From NCBI GenBank assembly GCA_910592205.1, contig CAJVPJ010000434.1, forward strand, positions 1 through 25,322: a DNA stretch of 25,322 nucleotides, given 5' to 3'. The notes under the pieces are model-generated. The model was not told where the DNA came from. It worked only from the letters and a program-made list of their open reading frames with translations, and did not search any database. This DNA is from Paraglomus occultum (taxonomy: Eukaryota; Glomeromycota; Glomeromycetes; Paraglomerales; Paraglomeraceae). Of this stretch, positions 11,089 through 21,914 are shown piece after piece (position 1 is the stretch's first letter; each line of letters opens with the position of its first letter). A program made the translations under genes and the position numbers.

Positions 11089-14000
11089 TATTGAGTGTGA
11101 TGGGTTATAAATTGCGCAGAGACTATAATGAAGAAATAGTAATTATGGTTAACTGGGTTTAATATTGAAATATTAGGGTAATAAGACATCAATAAGATTA
11201 TCATATGGATGTATTAATTTATTTGTATCATTTAGTATTAGTGTAAATGGTAATTTGGTTTTAAAAGGTAGACTTGATTGCATAATTGTAAATGTTTACG
11301 AGATTAGAGACTCGCAATGTTCGGTATTAGTATATTGTAAATTTGTGATGAAAATAAATACTACAAGAAGATCACAACTATCAATCTGATACTAGAATGC
11401 TCCATTACCACGTAAATGCAAAAACCAAAAATCACCTAAGATTTACCTGCGATCAAAAATTTTCTAATGGCGATTATGAGCTCAAAGTATGTTTAGGATT
11501 TTGAGTGAGAATTTTACTGTGCCAAACTAAACCGTTTGCTGTGTTTCCGCAGATTGTCATGCATAGCATATCAAATTTCAGGGGCGATTATAAGCCACAG
11601 CAATTTCGCGAGATCGCCATCCCCTGCAGTTTGTGCCTGAATCACTATGTTGGGGGAAGCGGAGAGGAGTGAGGGGGCGAGCCTTATGACTCAACAGATC
11701 TACAAATAATGCTTCAATCGATGGAAGATCAGGTCTTGGCCAGGCCATGTCGGATACAGAACTGAAGTCCATTATCGTTATTACATATGTATGACAAAAT
11801 TGAAGAGCAGGCGAGACTTGGATTAGGTTTAATTCCAGCAGATCAAATCCAGAACTAATTTAAGAGAGAAAGATTTTTCAGGGGTTCAAACTGTTGGACA
11901 ATGCATTTCTTGCCTTACTCGGTAATAATTAATATGCTTTTACTTTTACTATTAATATGAACACAAAGTTTGAACGTTAAAGCAATGGCACGCAATTCAG
12001 TTATGATTGTTTCAAGTCTGTGTTCATGGTATTGTTTAATGAAGAATCATTATTTCCCGGCACATGTCAACAACACTGCATTGTTATCAATCTGATTAAC
12101 TTAGATTACGATCAAATACATAATATTATTCCTACAAATAACAATCTACGCACTTTTATTATTCTAAACTTTTTTCAACCAATCTACAATATTATTTAGC
12201 GATAAGGATTTTGGTCTTACTAACAAATCGGTTATAACTACGTGAAAAACAAAACTTATTGTTGTAGCTCAACCAAATTCTGGACTGAGACGACTGAGAG
12301 TGACTGCGCGCTGAACTAAGACAGATTCCAGCATTTATTGTATCTTTTGGCTACTCTATTAATTATCTGTAATATTGTTAACATGCGTATATCAATTATT
12401 GCAAAAGGTACCGGTTCATACTATGAATTAGTTAATTTTTTGGCTCTTACTGTTCTAGCTCAAAATAAAGAATTTACAAGCTGTCTCACTTAACAAAAAA
12501 TTTGCCTGCAAATCAGTCTAATATTAAGGAATAATTATCATAATTACCAGACAGTGACGACTACTGTGTCTCAACATTTAGCTTTATTTGCTGACATTTT
12601 GTTCTCCATAGAAACAAATTGGACTTTCTAGTCTTCATCAATGTTTGGATATTATAAGTGTCCTGCGTTCTTATCAGATTCACCAATAACTTTGCTTTAT
12701 ATTATTTAGTGGGTCATTACTATTACAGCTAACCAAGATGAAAAAGAAATTGTTGGTGTCAATTAACAATACGATTGCGTTGTAAAATTTACGCTTGTTT
12801 ATCTGAAGTTAAATTAGCATTGGTCACGTCATTTGCTCTTCCCTATACAGTTGAGGCAGAGCAACGAACGGTTTTGCGGCTCAAACACAGACATGCAACG
12901 AAAACAAAAACATGGCCTCGCTTAGGCATGTATGCCATTGCTAGTGACATTTCCACTGAATTAGCCAACTTAATTATACTCTCTATCCATAATCGTATCT
13001 TTAAGAATGATATAATTTCTTTTTGCACTAGGCAAATAATTTACGGTAACTGCCATTTTTCATAATACATGTTTCATAGTACACTACTCGCAGACTTACA
13101 AGCATTTGTGTGCAGGTAATTGTTTGGTTTATTTTTTTTGTCAAGAAATATGTCGGACAACAGTCTTCGGTACGATGACACTCAAAGTTGTATAAAAGGC
13201 ATTTACCATAATCTATGTATAGTAATATTGATAAAGTAGCCTATTATTCGTTGCAGCGTGTTTCTTAAGATAATCAAACGCGTAAATAATTGTTAATGGC
13301 GGCTTTTTCTTTAGCAGCATAATGCTTGATGGATGGGCCGCGGTAAATAAGATCAATGGTGTGTCATGTGATTATATCATCCTTTTAGTACTATAAAGGA
13401 CGAATCTATAAGAAAACATTTCTATAATTTGGCTGTACACGTAAACGTTGTTTCTCTAATAATCAATCAGAGCAACCAATCTTCTGTGAAAATCTACTGA
13501 TTGCTGTCGTCGTCGAAGTGAACTAGTACTATTCACGTGGTGCTGTTGCTATTTTGTTAACTATTCCTTTATCCCCAAAAATTTATATCTACAGAATATG
13601 GTCGATAGACTGTCCCTGAAACGCGTAATTTAAAACTCAGAATCGAAATAAAAAAGTGTTCCTTGAGTATATAATAAATGAGTCTTGACTGATAATTGAC
13701 AATTTAGGCTATCACTCAATCGAAGAAGAAAAACCTGGACATGCGAAAGACCGGGAATTTTGATAGACATACCACCAATTAGAAACTAAAAAACTTGAAA
13801 CATTTTGAAGTCATTGGCACTATTTTTCAAGCCGAAAGAATCGACAAGAAAACTGTCTATTAAAGGTTGTTCTTGCTTTACAACACATCTTTCATCACCT
13901 GATTGATTTTACAATATACATATAATTTCAGTCCTTTCGTGCTGACCCGATGCAATAACTGTAATTAACAGAAATAAATTTTCGTCTTGTCGTAAGGCTA

Positions 14001-14477
14001 AAAAATAAACTCTCACTCGAATGTTATGCTAAACCACCTGATTAAATATCGTCACCGATTATTTTTCCTGACTGGTCTGATGCTCCAGCGTTCGCTTAAC
14101 TACAGTTAGATACTATCCCAACTTTCGCAAGTTAGCCTGTTGGCAATAGATCAACAGCAACGATACGCACGAATAGAACTATTATAGAACAGCTAATCAC
14201 ACAATTCGACGTGTCTAATTAAGAATTCCTTATATTCGTTCTTGTAAAATTACGTATTACGGTAATTAGGTTAAATGGGAATAATGTCACCGCAATTGCT
14301 CATGACATATATGTTTGTTTGTTTCGCTTTCACTGGTTAACCATAGTAATACCGCGTTTATCCAATCTAAACCTAATTTACAAATAATTCACCATAATAA
14401 TTTATTTACTCAACGATATCGGGTAAAATTGATCCACAAATCCGTACATTTATCAACGATTATTATAACTTATATTT
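11089..14477. other. Intergenic region without supportable gene
   Basis: About 3.4 kb between the methyltransferase and the DUF185 gene, which converge here. An AATAAA at about 11352 could serve the methyltransferase mRNA. A 64-codon minus-strand frame (11772 to 11578) is somewhat GC-richer than its surroundings but unrecognised, and a 96-codon plus-strand frame at 12775-13065 also lacks any known motif. No repeat or RNA gene was seen. Confidence 0.55.
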
Positions 14478-16328
14478 TTAACTCAGAAAAAACTTTACAT
14501 TCTCATAAAACATTAACATGGGATTTTCTCTACTTCTTGTGGTTGTTCTCGTCACATCCGCATAACGTTCCAGGAATTCTTTGTGCGTCAGAATTCTGAT
14601 ATGCTTTTCGTCCTCAGTCGCCTGATTTGCTCGACATACTATTTGATAAATGTCTTTTAACAGTTCAAAATTAGTGGGATAAAAGATATCAAAATATCCT
14701 GGCATCAACATGTACGTGGAACATGGCACTGTGGTTCGCTCAAAGCGTGTCTGTACTACTGGTGCGTCTATGCCCTCTATTGTATCTGGTAACGTATAAA
14801 AGTCTGAGAGTAACAAACGATGATAAGGAAAGTAATTTTTTAGTATTTCGAGAAACAATAAAAGTTTAGTTGGAATGAATTCAGGCATCGTCATATTGGA
14901 TGCGAAAGGTAAGTGGCTTCGAAGTTTGCGTAGAAAACGTCTTTTGTGTAGGATTGGGGTACGATAAGGCGTCTGTTGGCGTAGTGAGAGATAACGCGCG
15001 ATTAATGGATCGTTAATGGGTTCGTAAATTTCGTGGAAATTGCCATCGGAATCAGTTATTACTAAACCCTGCCAAGCATCTTCGGTTTCATTATCGTAAC
15101 GGATAAGATCGTGGGCAAAATTATCCTACGGGGAAAGAGAGGGAGGAAGTGGGGAAGAGGTGGGTGGAGAAGAGGTGGGATGGGGTAGGAGAGGGAGAGG
15201 GAGAGGGAGAGGGAGAGAAAAAGTCAAAAAAGAAAACAAAATTTGTAAGTATGAATTAATGTCAAATAGTTGTAACAAATGACTATTAACATGTCATTAG
15301 CCGTGCACACATATTGTATAGTATATATACAATTTATACACGTAACGAAAAAAGCATGTTGTAATAGGGCCGCGTTCAGTTAACTTATCCTACCACCACT
15401 TCAAATGCCAAGAAGAAACAAGGCTCTGACACGTATTTTTTCCAGTCAAAAATATTCTCGTTCACGATCTCTACACAGTTATGTGTGTCTCTCGCTGCTC
15501 GAACGCGCTGTCGGTTTGCCTGCTTCTCTGCTAATTTAGCGCTAATTTCAATAATTTTGTATTTGGTTCGCTCATATACTGACGGCTGAAACTTTCGTAT
15601 GTAGTCGAGTATATTGAGCATCAGAGATCCGTTACCAGCACCCAATTCGTATATAATAAGATCTTGGTGAGGATAGCTATTAAGAAGATACTCAGTGACC
15701 ATATACTGTGCCATTGCATAACCATACCATGGCTATATTTTTAGCAAAAGAAAATGTAAAGTTAGTGTTTGATCATTGTACGCATCTCAAACAGAAAAAG
15801 CAAACGAGCGACGGGCTGAGAAATTCCGTAAATTCACAAGCAAAAGACTTGAGAATTTCTCGTCGATGGAGCCCCATTTTTTATTATTACCTTGAAGATC
15901 TCAACAGGCGTATGCCACAATTGTCTCGCTGTCACATGATTTTCTTCCAACTGTTCTTCTATTTCATCGTATTTCTTTGCCAGTATTTTCAAAAACTCAT
16001 TGTTATTTCTCATCGAATTAAAGTCAAATTCCATATCAGTGGAAATAATTTGTGCTTGCTTCGAAAAGTATCCATAGTATGGGTTATATAAAGAATTATC
16101 GACAAAATCCCTCACGAGCATTTTGGTATTTCTTGGGAAGTGTTCGTATTTCGCTGCATCCGTGGATGTGATTCGGCGGTACTTTGAGTGATCTGGAATA
16201 GGATCATTGTCTTCAAATATGGCTGACCATGCATTATGAGAGCTTGGGTTGGTATGTTGTTGTCGATGTAGAATGGAAGTATGGAATGTCTTTATTCTCA
16301 AGCGACTCAAAATTTTAGAACGAAGCAT
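14478..16328 (-). CDS. Mitochondrial DUF185 (MidA/NDUFAF7-superfamily) methyltransferase
   Basis: Exons (coding order) 16328-15891, 15732-15394 and 15125-14478 give 474 residues; both introns are phase 0 and GT-AG. The first 28 residues (MLRSKILSRLRIK...) are Arg/Lys-rich with no acidic residue, as in a mitochondrial presequence. DFVDNSLYNPYYGYFSK and LWHTPVEIFKPWYGYAMAQ (spanning splice 1) are family landmarks. YELGAGNGSL (Glu175-Gly181) is the SAM-binding motif, and FEVVDNFAHDLIRYD spans splice 2. The protein ends ENPMLMFYENVKFFLS. PF02636 proteins such as NDUFAF7 methylate an arginine of a complex I subunit. This one looks like a fungal paralogue of NDUFAF7 rather than the canonical protein, because its motif I is GAGNG instead of GPGxG, so the target is open. 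The second intron has a long pyrimidine tract (in the RNA) before its acceptor. Confidence 0.85.
15131..15220 (+). repeat. Purine-rich tract with G-quadruplex motif (intron)
   Basis: The plus strand is almost pure G/A for about 90 bp. Four GGG runs with AGA loops at 15193-15213 make a textbook G3N3 quadruplex motif, and more GGG runs lie upstream. Because the host gene is on the minus strand, the pre-mRNA carries the C/U complement, ending 4 nt before the acceptor at 15126-15127; it doubles as an unusually long polypyrimidine tract. Confidence 0.8.
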
Positions 16329-16804
16329 TGATGATGGTTACAAGAAATGGCAAGTGTGATTTTGTGTGACTATGGTCGTATAGTATATTTCTCTATGATT
16401 GGTCAGAAGTTTCTGAAATATTATTGGTGAAAATGTTTATACAGTGATATTTGGTATTAATTGGTATGAATCAAACAGTTAAAGATTTGGTATACTGAAC
16501 ATCTCACTTGTCTCGCAATTCGAATAATGGTCGGCTATGGTTTAGGTGTTCTGATATAATGAGACATTTCGGTGAAGCAGGTGATAATATCTTGTACGAC
16601 TTTATTACCAAGCTGCGGGTAACTCGCTAAAATGTCAAGAAAGGAAATGGATTAGAGTTGAAGAATACAGTACCCTGGGTATACGCAAGTTGGAGGGTAA
16701 ACTAATTTGGAAAAGGTATGTTTACATATTTAGAGTATGCGGCATACATTAGCGTAATTTATACCAGTCACGTGTAAGGTCATCTAAATTTGTTGATTAA
16801 TTTA
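16329..16804. other. Spacer between synthetase and DUF185 genes
   Basis: 476 bp containing the 3' end of the upstream glutaminyl-tRNA synthetase gene (an AATAAA in minus orientation overlaps its stop codon at 16800-16805) and the promoter of the DUF185 gene with three CCAAT-type boxes. Confidence 0.6.
16396..16465 (-). promoter_or_regulatory. Three CCAAT/HAP-type boxes
   Basis: The HAP-complex consensus TNATTGGT occurs three times in the same orientation: TGATTGGT (16396-16403), TTATTGGT (16421-16428) and TAATTGGT (16458-16465). They sit 68-137 bp upstream of the DUF185 start codon. Relative to that gene they read as ACCAATNA. HAP2/3/5 activate respiratory and mitochondrial genes in fungi, which suits this mitochondrial product. 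The motif matches are seen; binding is inferred. Confidence 0.5.
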
Positions 16805-19800
16805 TTAGCTTTTCTTTGGATCTTCCTTTAAAGTGACAATCTGATTAAGAATAAGTCGCTCTTCACCCTCAGCCTCCTTTAAAATCGTGTCTTTGTCTAA
16901 ACAGAAATACCCTACTCGAAGTGCCTGGAATCGAACATTTTCTAAACATGGCTTAGATTTCAATGCACTATCAATCACATCCCGCATTCCAATTTCAATA
17001 AGAGAGTTTTTCGCAATATCAAGGCTAGTTTCATTGATGTCTGCCAAGAATCCATCTGGATTTGATACTGGATTCTCAGACTTAAATAAGTGACTATATA
17101 CCCGCACTTCTGCAAGTTTAATGGGAGATTTGTGTTTTGAAGATTCACTGACCCATTGAATATATGTTTTGGGTTTCGTCCTATCTGGACCATTATCATA
17201 TCTGCACACCAAGTGAACGATATTTCCATCTACATCTTTCTTGACGTCTATACATGTAATGGGATGTGGAACATATAAAAGGCCAACGGTTTTTCCTGGA
17301 GCAAGGCGGAAGTAATCAGGAGAATCTTGTTCTCGGAAATCCGATTGATCAATGTATAAGACTTTTGTGAAGGGTATGGAATGCTGGAACATTACAGTAT
17401 ACGTAAGTTGACCTGCATTATCTATTATATTCTTAGCAACGCGTTAAGCTTACCTCTCCCATTGAAGGATCTCTGGGCTTGAACGGAACGGTCAATTCTT
17501 CAAGATGATCGTCAGGCAGATTCTCGATTATTACTTTCAATGGATTTATGACTGCCATTAACCGCGGCGCATGTTCATCCAGATAATCGCGGACATATTT
17601 CTCAAAGCGCGAGACTTGGATGGTAGTATTTGAAGTAGTAGTTACACCAAGATCTTGGACAAAGCCATTAATAGCTTCAGGAGGAACACCTCGACGTCGA
17701 AGCGCCAGTAATGTATAAAGCCTCGGATCGTCCCAGCCAAACACATAACCTTCGTTAACAAGTTTTGCAATCTTGCGTTTAGACGTTATCGTATTGTTGA
17801 TGTTCAATCTATAAAGAAATTATTTGTTTAACAATCCATAAAAGAAGCTACACATAAGCAGTACAAACGCAGGTTTGAAAAAATCGAAATGCAAAAAACC
17901 ACCACCACCAAACAGTCTCACCTATTATACTCAAACTGAACAGGCTTGTACACTTCTAATGCATCACATAACCAATAATATGAATCACGCGACATGCGAA
18001 ATTCAAGCGTGCATAACGAGTGCGTAATATTCTCAAACGAATCACACAAGCAATGAGTGAAATCATATGTCGGATAAACGCACCATTTATCACCAGTGCG
18101 ATGGTGAGGCTTATACATAACCCGATAAGCAACAAGATCCCAAAACTGCGGATTACCACTCTGCATGTCCATTTTCATACGCAGAGTAGCCTCACCTTCC
18201 TTGAATCTTCCTTCCTTCATTTTGACAAAATCCGCCACAGACTCTTCTATAGGTCGATTACGATGACTGCACTCTCGACGCGCTCCACCGTTGTCCCCAC
18301 CACGCATCTCATGCATTTCTTCGGGTGTACAAAAGCATACGTAAGCTTTGTCACGCTTTATCAGTTCAACTGCTAATTCATATAATTTGTCGAAATTATC
18401 TGACGCGTAGGTAATCTTCCATGGTTTAAATCCAAGCCATTCTACTGTTTCTTTGATCGATATGAAATAACGCTCTTCTTCGGCTGCAAAGAAGTCAGAC
18501 ATTAAGTTATATAGAGTATTATATTTTAAAAAAATTATCCTAGAAGCTATCACCTTCAGGGTTTGTATCATCATATCTAAAAGTGAAAACAGCACAGAAT
18601 TCACATAACGTAATTGAAAATACATAATAAATTAGTAACGTCATACATTGCCGAGTGTGTCCTTGAAGACCAACGACTTTGCATTCACCTGAGATAGCAT
18701 ACACCGTTATTAGCCAGCGCGTATCCAAAATTTACGTTAATAGCCTTGGCGTGTCCGATATGGAGATATCCATTAGGTTCGGGTGGAAACCGTGTTATTA
18801 CTTTTCCTCCAGTTGCTTTAAGATGTTCCTCCATGATCTCGGGCTTAATTTGCTTGTTACCACCTGGTTTATGCAACTTAGCAAGCTCTCCTTCCAGAAA
18901 CATTGTTGGGATCCTGCTCGTAGTCTTCTTTGGTGCTGCGGAGGGTTGAGCATTGTTTTCTTTTTCTTTTTTGTTCTACGATGTTTGGTTACGGGATTGC
19001 CTCAAAAAGTGACTGTGATATAACACAACATTGATATTCGCTTACCTTTTTCTTGACTACTACATCTCGTTCATCTTTGGGTCCGATTAAAGCCAAGACT
19101 TGCTTTTCTACTTCCTCCTTGACGGCGACGCCAACAGCCCATTTTAGAGAAGGGAGTTGTTTTGCTTCAGCTAGTAATCGTCCGAGCATTTTATACCTGT
19201 CCCTTATAAGAGCATCTTTATTTGAGGCAATAAGATCACTAACGGCTTCGCTAATTTGCTCTGGTGTAACGGTTACGCCTTGCAGAAGTAATATGATGTT
19301 TCAATGTCAGCCTATAGAGACAGATTACAAGTTTCTTTCGGATAAAAAAGCGATCGGGAGAGATACCAACCAACGCCGCAGTATTCATTGAATTTAGAAT
19401 CATCAATTGTTTCGGGATTATTCGCCGTAAATCTTATAGCGGCTGCTCAGAATCCAACCCCAATATATAGTAAGAGCGTAATCAGTCAAGCGGTACCACG
19501 CACGGCTAGCATGCTCAGCAAAGTTCTACAATTTTAAGTCTCACCAGCGACTTGGTCCGCCGTGTTCAATTTTTTACTACATATAGCCCGCGAGATATAT
19601 CCCAAATGAGGAGTTGCATCTTTGGTTATTGTGGAAGCAAGTGCATAGAGCAAAGCTCCTGTAGCCTTATCGCAACCAGTGTTTGAGTATCCAGCCTCTG
19701 TAATGACGAGTTCAAAGGTGGATGCCAGTTTACTGTTCTTGGCTGTCTCTCTGGCGCGTTGTGGAGTAAGACCAATCGATTCAAACAGGGAAATACGTTC

Positions 19801-19812
19801 AGCCTCAGACAT
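16805..19812 (-). CDS. GLN4: Glutaminyl-tRNA synthetase, eight exons
   Basis: Exons (coding order) 19812-19545, 19442-19371, 19278-19046, 18975-18689, 18576-18554, 18483-17922, 17808-17454 and 17383-16805 splice to 792 residues, close to yeast and animal enzymes. Residues 1-190 are the eukaryotic GlnRS N-terminal domain ([20 protein letters not shown] region), followed by a Lys-rich linker. The catalytic core has [15 protein letters not shown] (HIGH at 263-266), [15 protein letters not shown] built across two splices, and [19 protein letters not shown]. The second signature reads [12 protein letters not shown] (483-494), where most GlnRS have V(M/L)SKRK. The anticodon-binding beta-barrel follows and the protein ends [10 protein letters not shown]. 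It charges tRNA-Gln with glutamine in the cytosol, and no organelle presequence is seen. Exon 5 is a 23-nt microexon. The start is the first ATG of an uninterrupted family-like N-terminus. Confidence 0.95.
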
Positions 19813-20267
19813 ATTATCGTATTATTGTTGATTAGAATGCAAATTGTTCAGAATGTTGAGTGATCAATATCAAGGATAAGGTCAAGCTCGTTCAATTTGG
19901 GTTTCGGATGGATTGTGACACATCAATAATAATTATTACGATTTCCCGCGTGATCTCCGGAGAGAATCAAGGCTCCATCAAGCAATGCCCGGAGAAAGAT
20001 TCCCCGAGCGCCATTCCATTACATTTAGGCACTTTTGAATGCTCCCACACCGGCTGCAAGTTTTTGACGTGTAGGCCTAATTTTGGATAATAACATGGAC
20101 CCTAATTCTTCTGCGTTAGCCGCGAAATTGATAGTGACCCCCCCCCCCAACGAGCATTTTTGCGTGATATCTTTCTTGGTTTTCGATGGATTGTTTGTTT
20201 ATACTTTAAATAACATTGTATTTTGGAGAAGACAAGTCATGTGTTATATTGTCAAATATCGAGAGGT

Positions 20268-20630
20268 GATATAATAAGCGTAAATATAAACAGTCACATG
20301 CTGTAGCAACATCTATTTTTGGAGAGCGTCTGTGAGCGATAATATTGATAATACGATATAATGCGTAAATATAAACAGCACATGCTGCAGAAACACTTTG
20401 AAGGATTTATAATAAAATTGTCACTGGTTAGCAGTTAATTAAACTGATAATATCGATAAAAATATGATATAACAATGACAAATGGTCACATGCTTTGGAA
20501 ACATTTAGAAGGATTTTTAACTTGACGCAATAACAAATTTCACTGTCCGATGAGCCACGCGTATGAAAACTGATATGATATTGATAACAACACAAATATA
20601 AACAGCAGAAACAATTGGAAGGATTGTCTA
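20268..20630 (+). repeat. Degenerate tandem repeat, four copies (87-123 bp apart)
   Basis: Copies start near 20268, 20355, 20465 and 20588. The common core is GATATAA...AAATATAAACAG(T)CACATGCTG followed by AGAAACA, then TTNGAAGGATTT in copies 2-4. A second conserved block, ACTGATAATAT(C/T)GATAA or close variants, sits between copies. Divergence and uneven spacing indicate an old tandem array. It is non-coding. Confidence 0.65.
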
Positions 20631-20891
20631 TTTTTAGGTCATACACATAACAGGTCCGGAGTATATTAATATCCGGTGTATCTACAGTAAAAACGTTTCA
20701 CTGGATATTATTATACCAATACGTGGCTTGTCAGACTCGCTAATCAGTAAAAAATTTTTACATTGATATTGATATTATTATTTACCGGCAATCGTCGTAA
20801 GGTGTCATGTATTACAATAGACAATATCGACATATCAGATTCTCACGCTCCTTGTTACGTACTGTATAAAGTTGCAACTGACGATATATAA

Positions 20892-21392
20892 CACGCGTCT
20901 CTCTATGACGAAACTTCTGAGTTAGTTGCCCATCCCATAGAAACTGATAATATCAAAACGAGAATTGTTACTCTATATAACGAATACAAAACTGGTACTC
21001 TGACTGAGGCACAGAAAAATATTAATCGATTCAATGCAGGATACTATTCCTTATTGATATCCGGTGTCGGATGGTCGAAAAACCAGCGAAATTTTTTAGA
21101 TGCATCTAAAACATATTATGGAGTAATCAAATCCATAATCTCTATTTGTGTTGAATCTGAATGGCAAAACAATATTAACTTGGACAAAATATATCTGGTA
21201 ACTCCTAGCAGCATCGTCGCCAGATTAAAGCGGGTTGCGGCGGAGAACGACGTGGCGGTAGAAAGAGCAAAAAAGAGGGCCCGCTTAGAAGAGGAAGCTG
21301 AGGAAAACTTATATATTTTCATCGATGACTCGAATTTATATCGAAGAAAAATATGTAATCAGAAGCGGTGGCCAGGAGGGAAATGGCGGTGA
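20892..21392 (+). pseudogene. Broken coiled-coil protein frame
   Basis: An open frame of 166 codons without any ATG, bounded upstream by an in-frame TAA (20889-20891). The same frame continues readable for about 30 codons before that stop. The translation has low stop density and protein-like composition: a Trp/Tyr-rich middle (GVGWSKNQRNFLDASKTYYG), then a charged helical segment (LKRVAAENDVAVERAKKRAR...EEEAEE). The last part reads NLYIFIDDSNLY, faintly like the first strand of a NYN nuclease domain, but it is cut off at once. The next 49 codons in the +2 frame give a membrane tail (21383-21532), so the likeliest history is a coiled-coil plus membrane-anchor gene broken by one stop and one frameshift near 21330-21380. 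The family is not recognised. An unseen exon structure remains possible, though no suitable GT-AG pair joins the two frames. Confidence 0.35.
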
Positions 21393-21532
21393 CCGGGATG
21401 GCAGAAATGGAGTTACGGCAAAGGACGGAGATACTTAGGATGAGAGAGACGGCTTTCAGTCGGAGGATAGTTTATATGTATTTATTTATTGCTTTTATGT
21501 TTGTCGCTGGGATGTTGTATGCATATTTATAA
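21383..21532 (+). CDS. Small ORF with C-terminal membrane segment
   Basis: 49 codons from the ATG at 21383 to the TAA at 21530-21532. Residues 1-28 are charged and helical (MAEMELRQRTEILRMRE). Residues 30-49 form a hydrophobic helix (VYMYLFIAFMFVAGMLYAYL) ending at the stop, like a tail anchor, and two arginines precede the helix. The frame is open upstream back to a TAA at 21356-21358. It overlaps the end of the coiled-coil frame and is more likely the displaced C-terminus of that broken gene than an independent small protein. Confidence 0.3.
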   Translation: MAVTGMAEMELRQRTEILRMRETAFSRRIVYMYLFIAFMFVAGMLYAYL

Positions 21533-21544
21533 ATAGAAAATTTT

Positions 21545-21914
21545 TCAAATCAAGGTATGTTTCTTCTTACGTTTTGAACTAGAAGCCGCCAGTTTGTCCT
21601 TTGTGGAAAGTAAATTATCAATGTGCTTGCATAGGCGAATAATTCGTCCATTGTTGTATTGGCCAATTTTACCTACACCTTTACTAGGCGAGTACCACGT
21701 AAAGGGTGTACGCCAGGGTCAATGGAAACTGTATTAACAGCGTTTTGCGGAGTTGTTTTTGCGCCTTGTACACCCATGAAAGTTTCCATTCATTAGTTTT
21801 GCGAATACATGTGAACTTGCAGTCGGACATTACTCGGTGAAGAACAGGCCACTCGTTGTTATGCCTTCTCTTTCGTAATTGAAGAGGCCACAAATCGCGT
21901 TTGTGATAACAGAC
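21545..21914 (-). pseudogene. Fanzor/TnpB-like nuclease remnant (RuvC-I region)
   Basis: Reading the minus strand from 21914, three overlapping frames give a continuous family-like protein. First comes LHRVMSDCKFTCIRKTNEWK (strands before RuvC). After a frameshift near 21750 comes NAVNTVSIDPGV, with Asp encoded at 21720-21718, the position of the RuvC-I catalytic residue in the SxDPGVRT motif. After a second shift near 21707 (the length fits loss of four bases just after the GV codons) comes PFTWYSPSKGVGKIG, then GRIIRLCKHIDNLL and a Lys/Ser-rich stretch ending at a stop (21547-21545). The DPGV-(RT)-F-T-x-Y and I.RLCKH.D.L pattern is what I know from eukaryotic IS605 OrfB/Fanzor proteins. The N-terminal part, RuvC-II/III and the zinc ribbon are absent, so it is a dead fragment. 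No guide-RNA element could be recognised. Confidence 0.65.

Noticed and set aside
11578-11772. 64-codon minus-strand frame, GC-richer than surroundings
   Set aside because: No recognised domain and no neighbouring exons; it could be a transposon scrap but cannot be supported.
14315-14599. 94-codon plus-strand frame
   Set aside because: It lies largely antisense to the last exon of the DUF185 methyltransferase, which is strongly supported.
15834-15890. Read-through of the first DUF185 exon into VIIKNGAP...
   Set aside because: This is intron sequence: the GT at 15890-15889 and the AG at 15734-15733 restore the conserved EIFKPWYGYA in frame.
19860-20090. 76-codon plus-strand frame next to the synthetase start
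   Set aside because: It overlaps the synthetase promoter, has no family resemblance, and has AT-rich repetitive codons in its first half.
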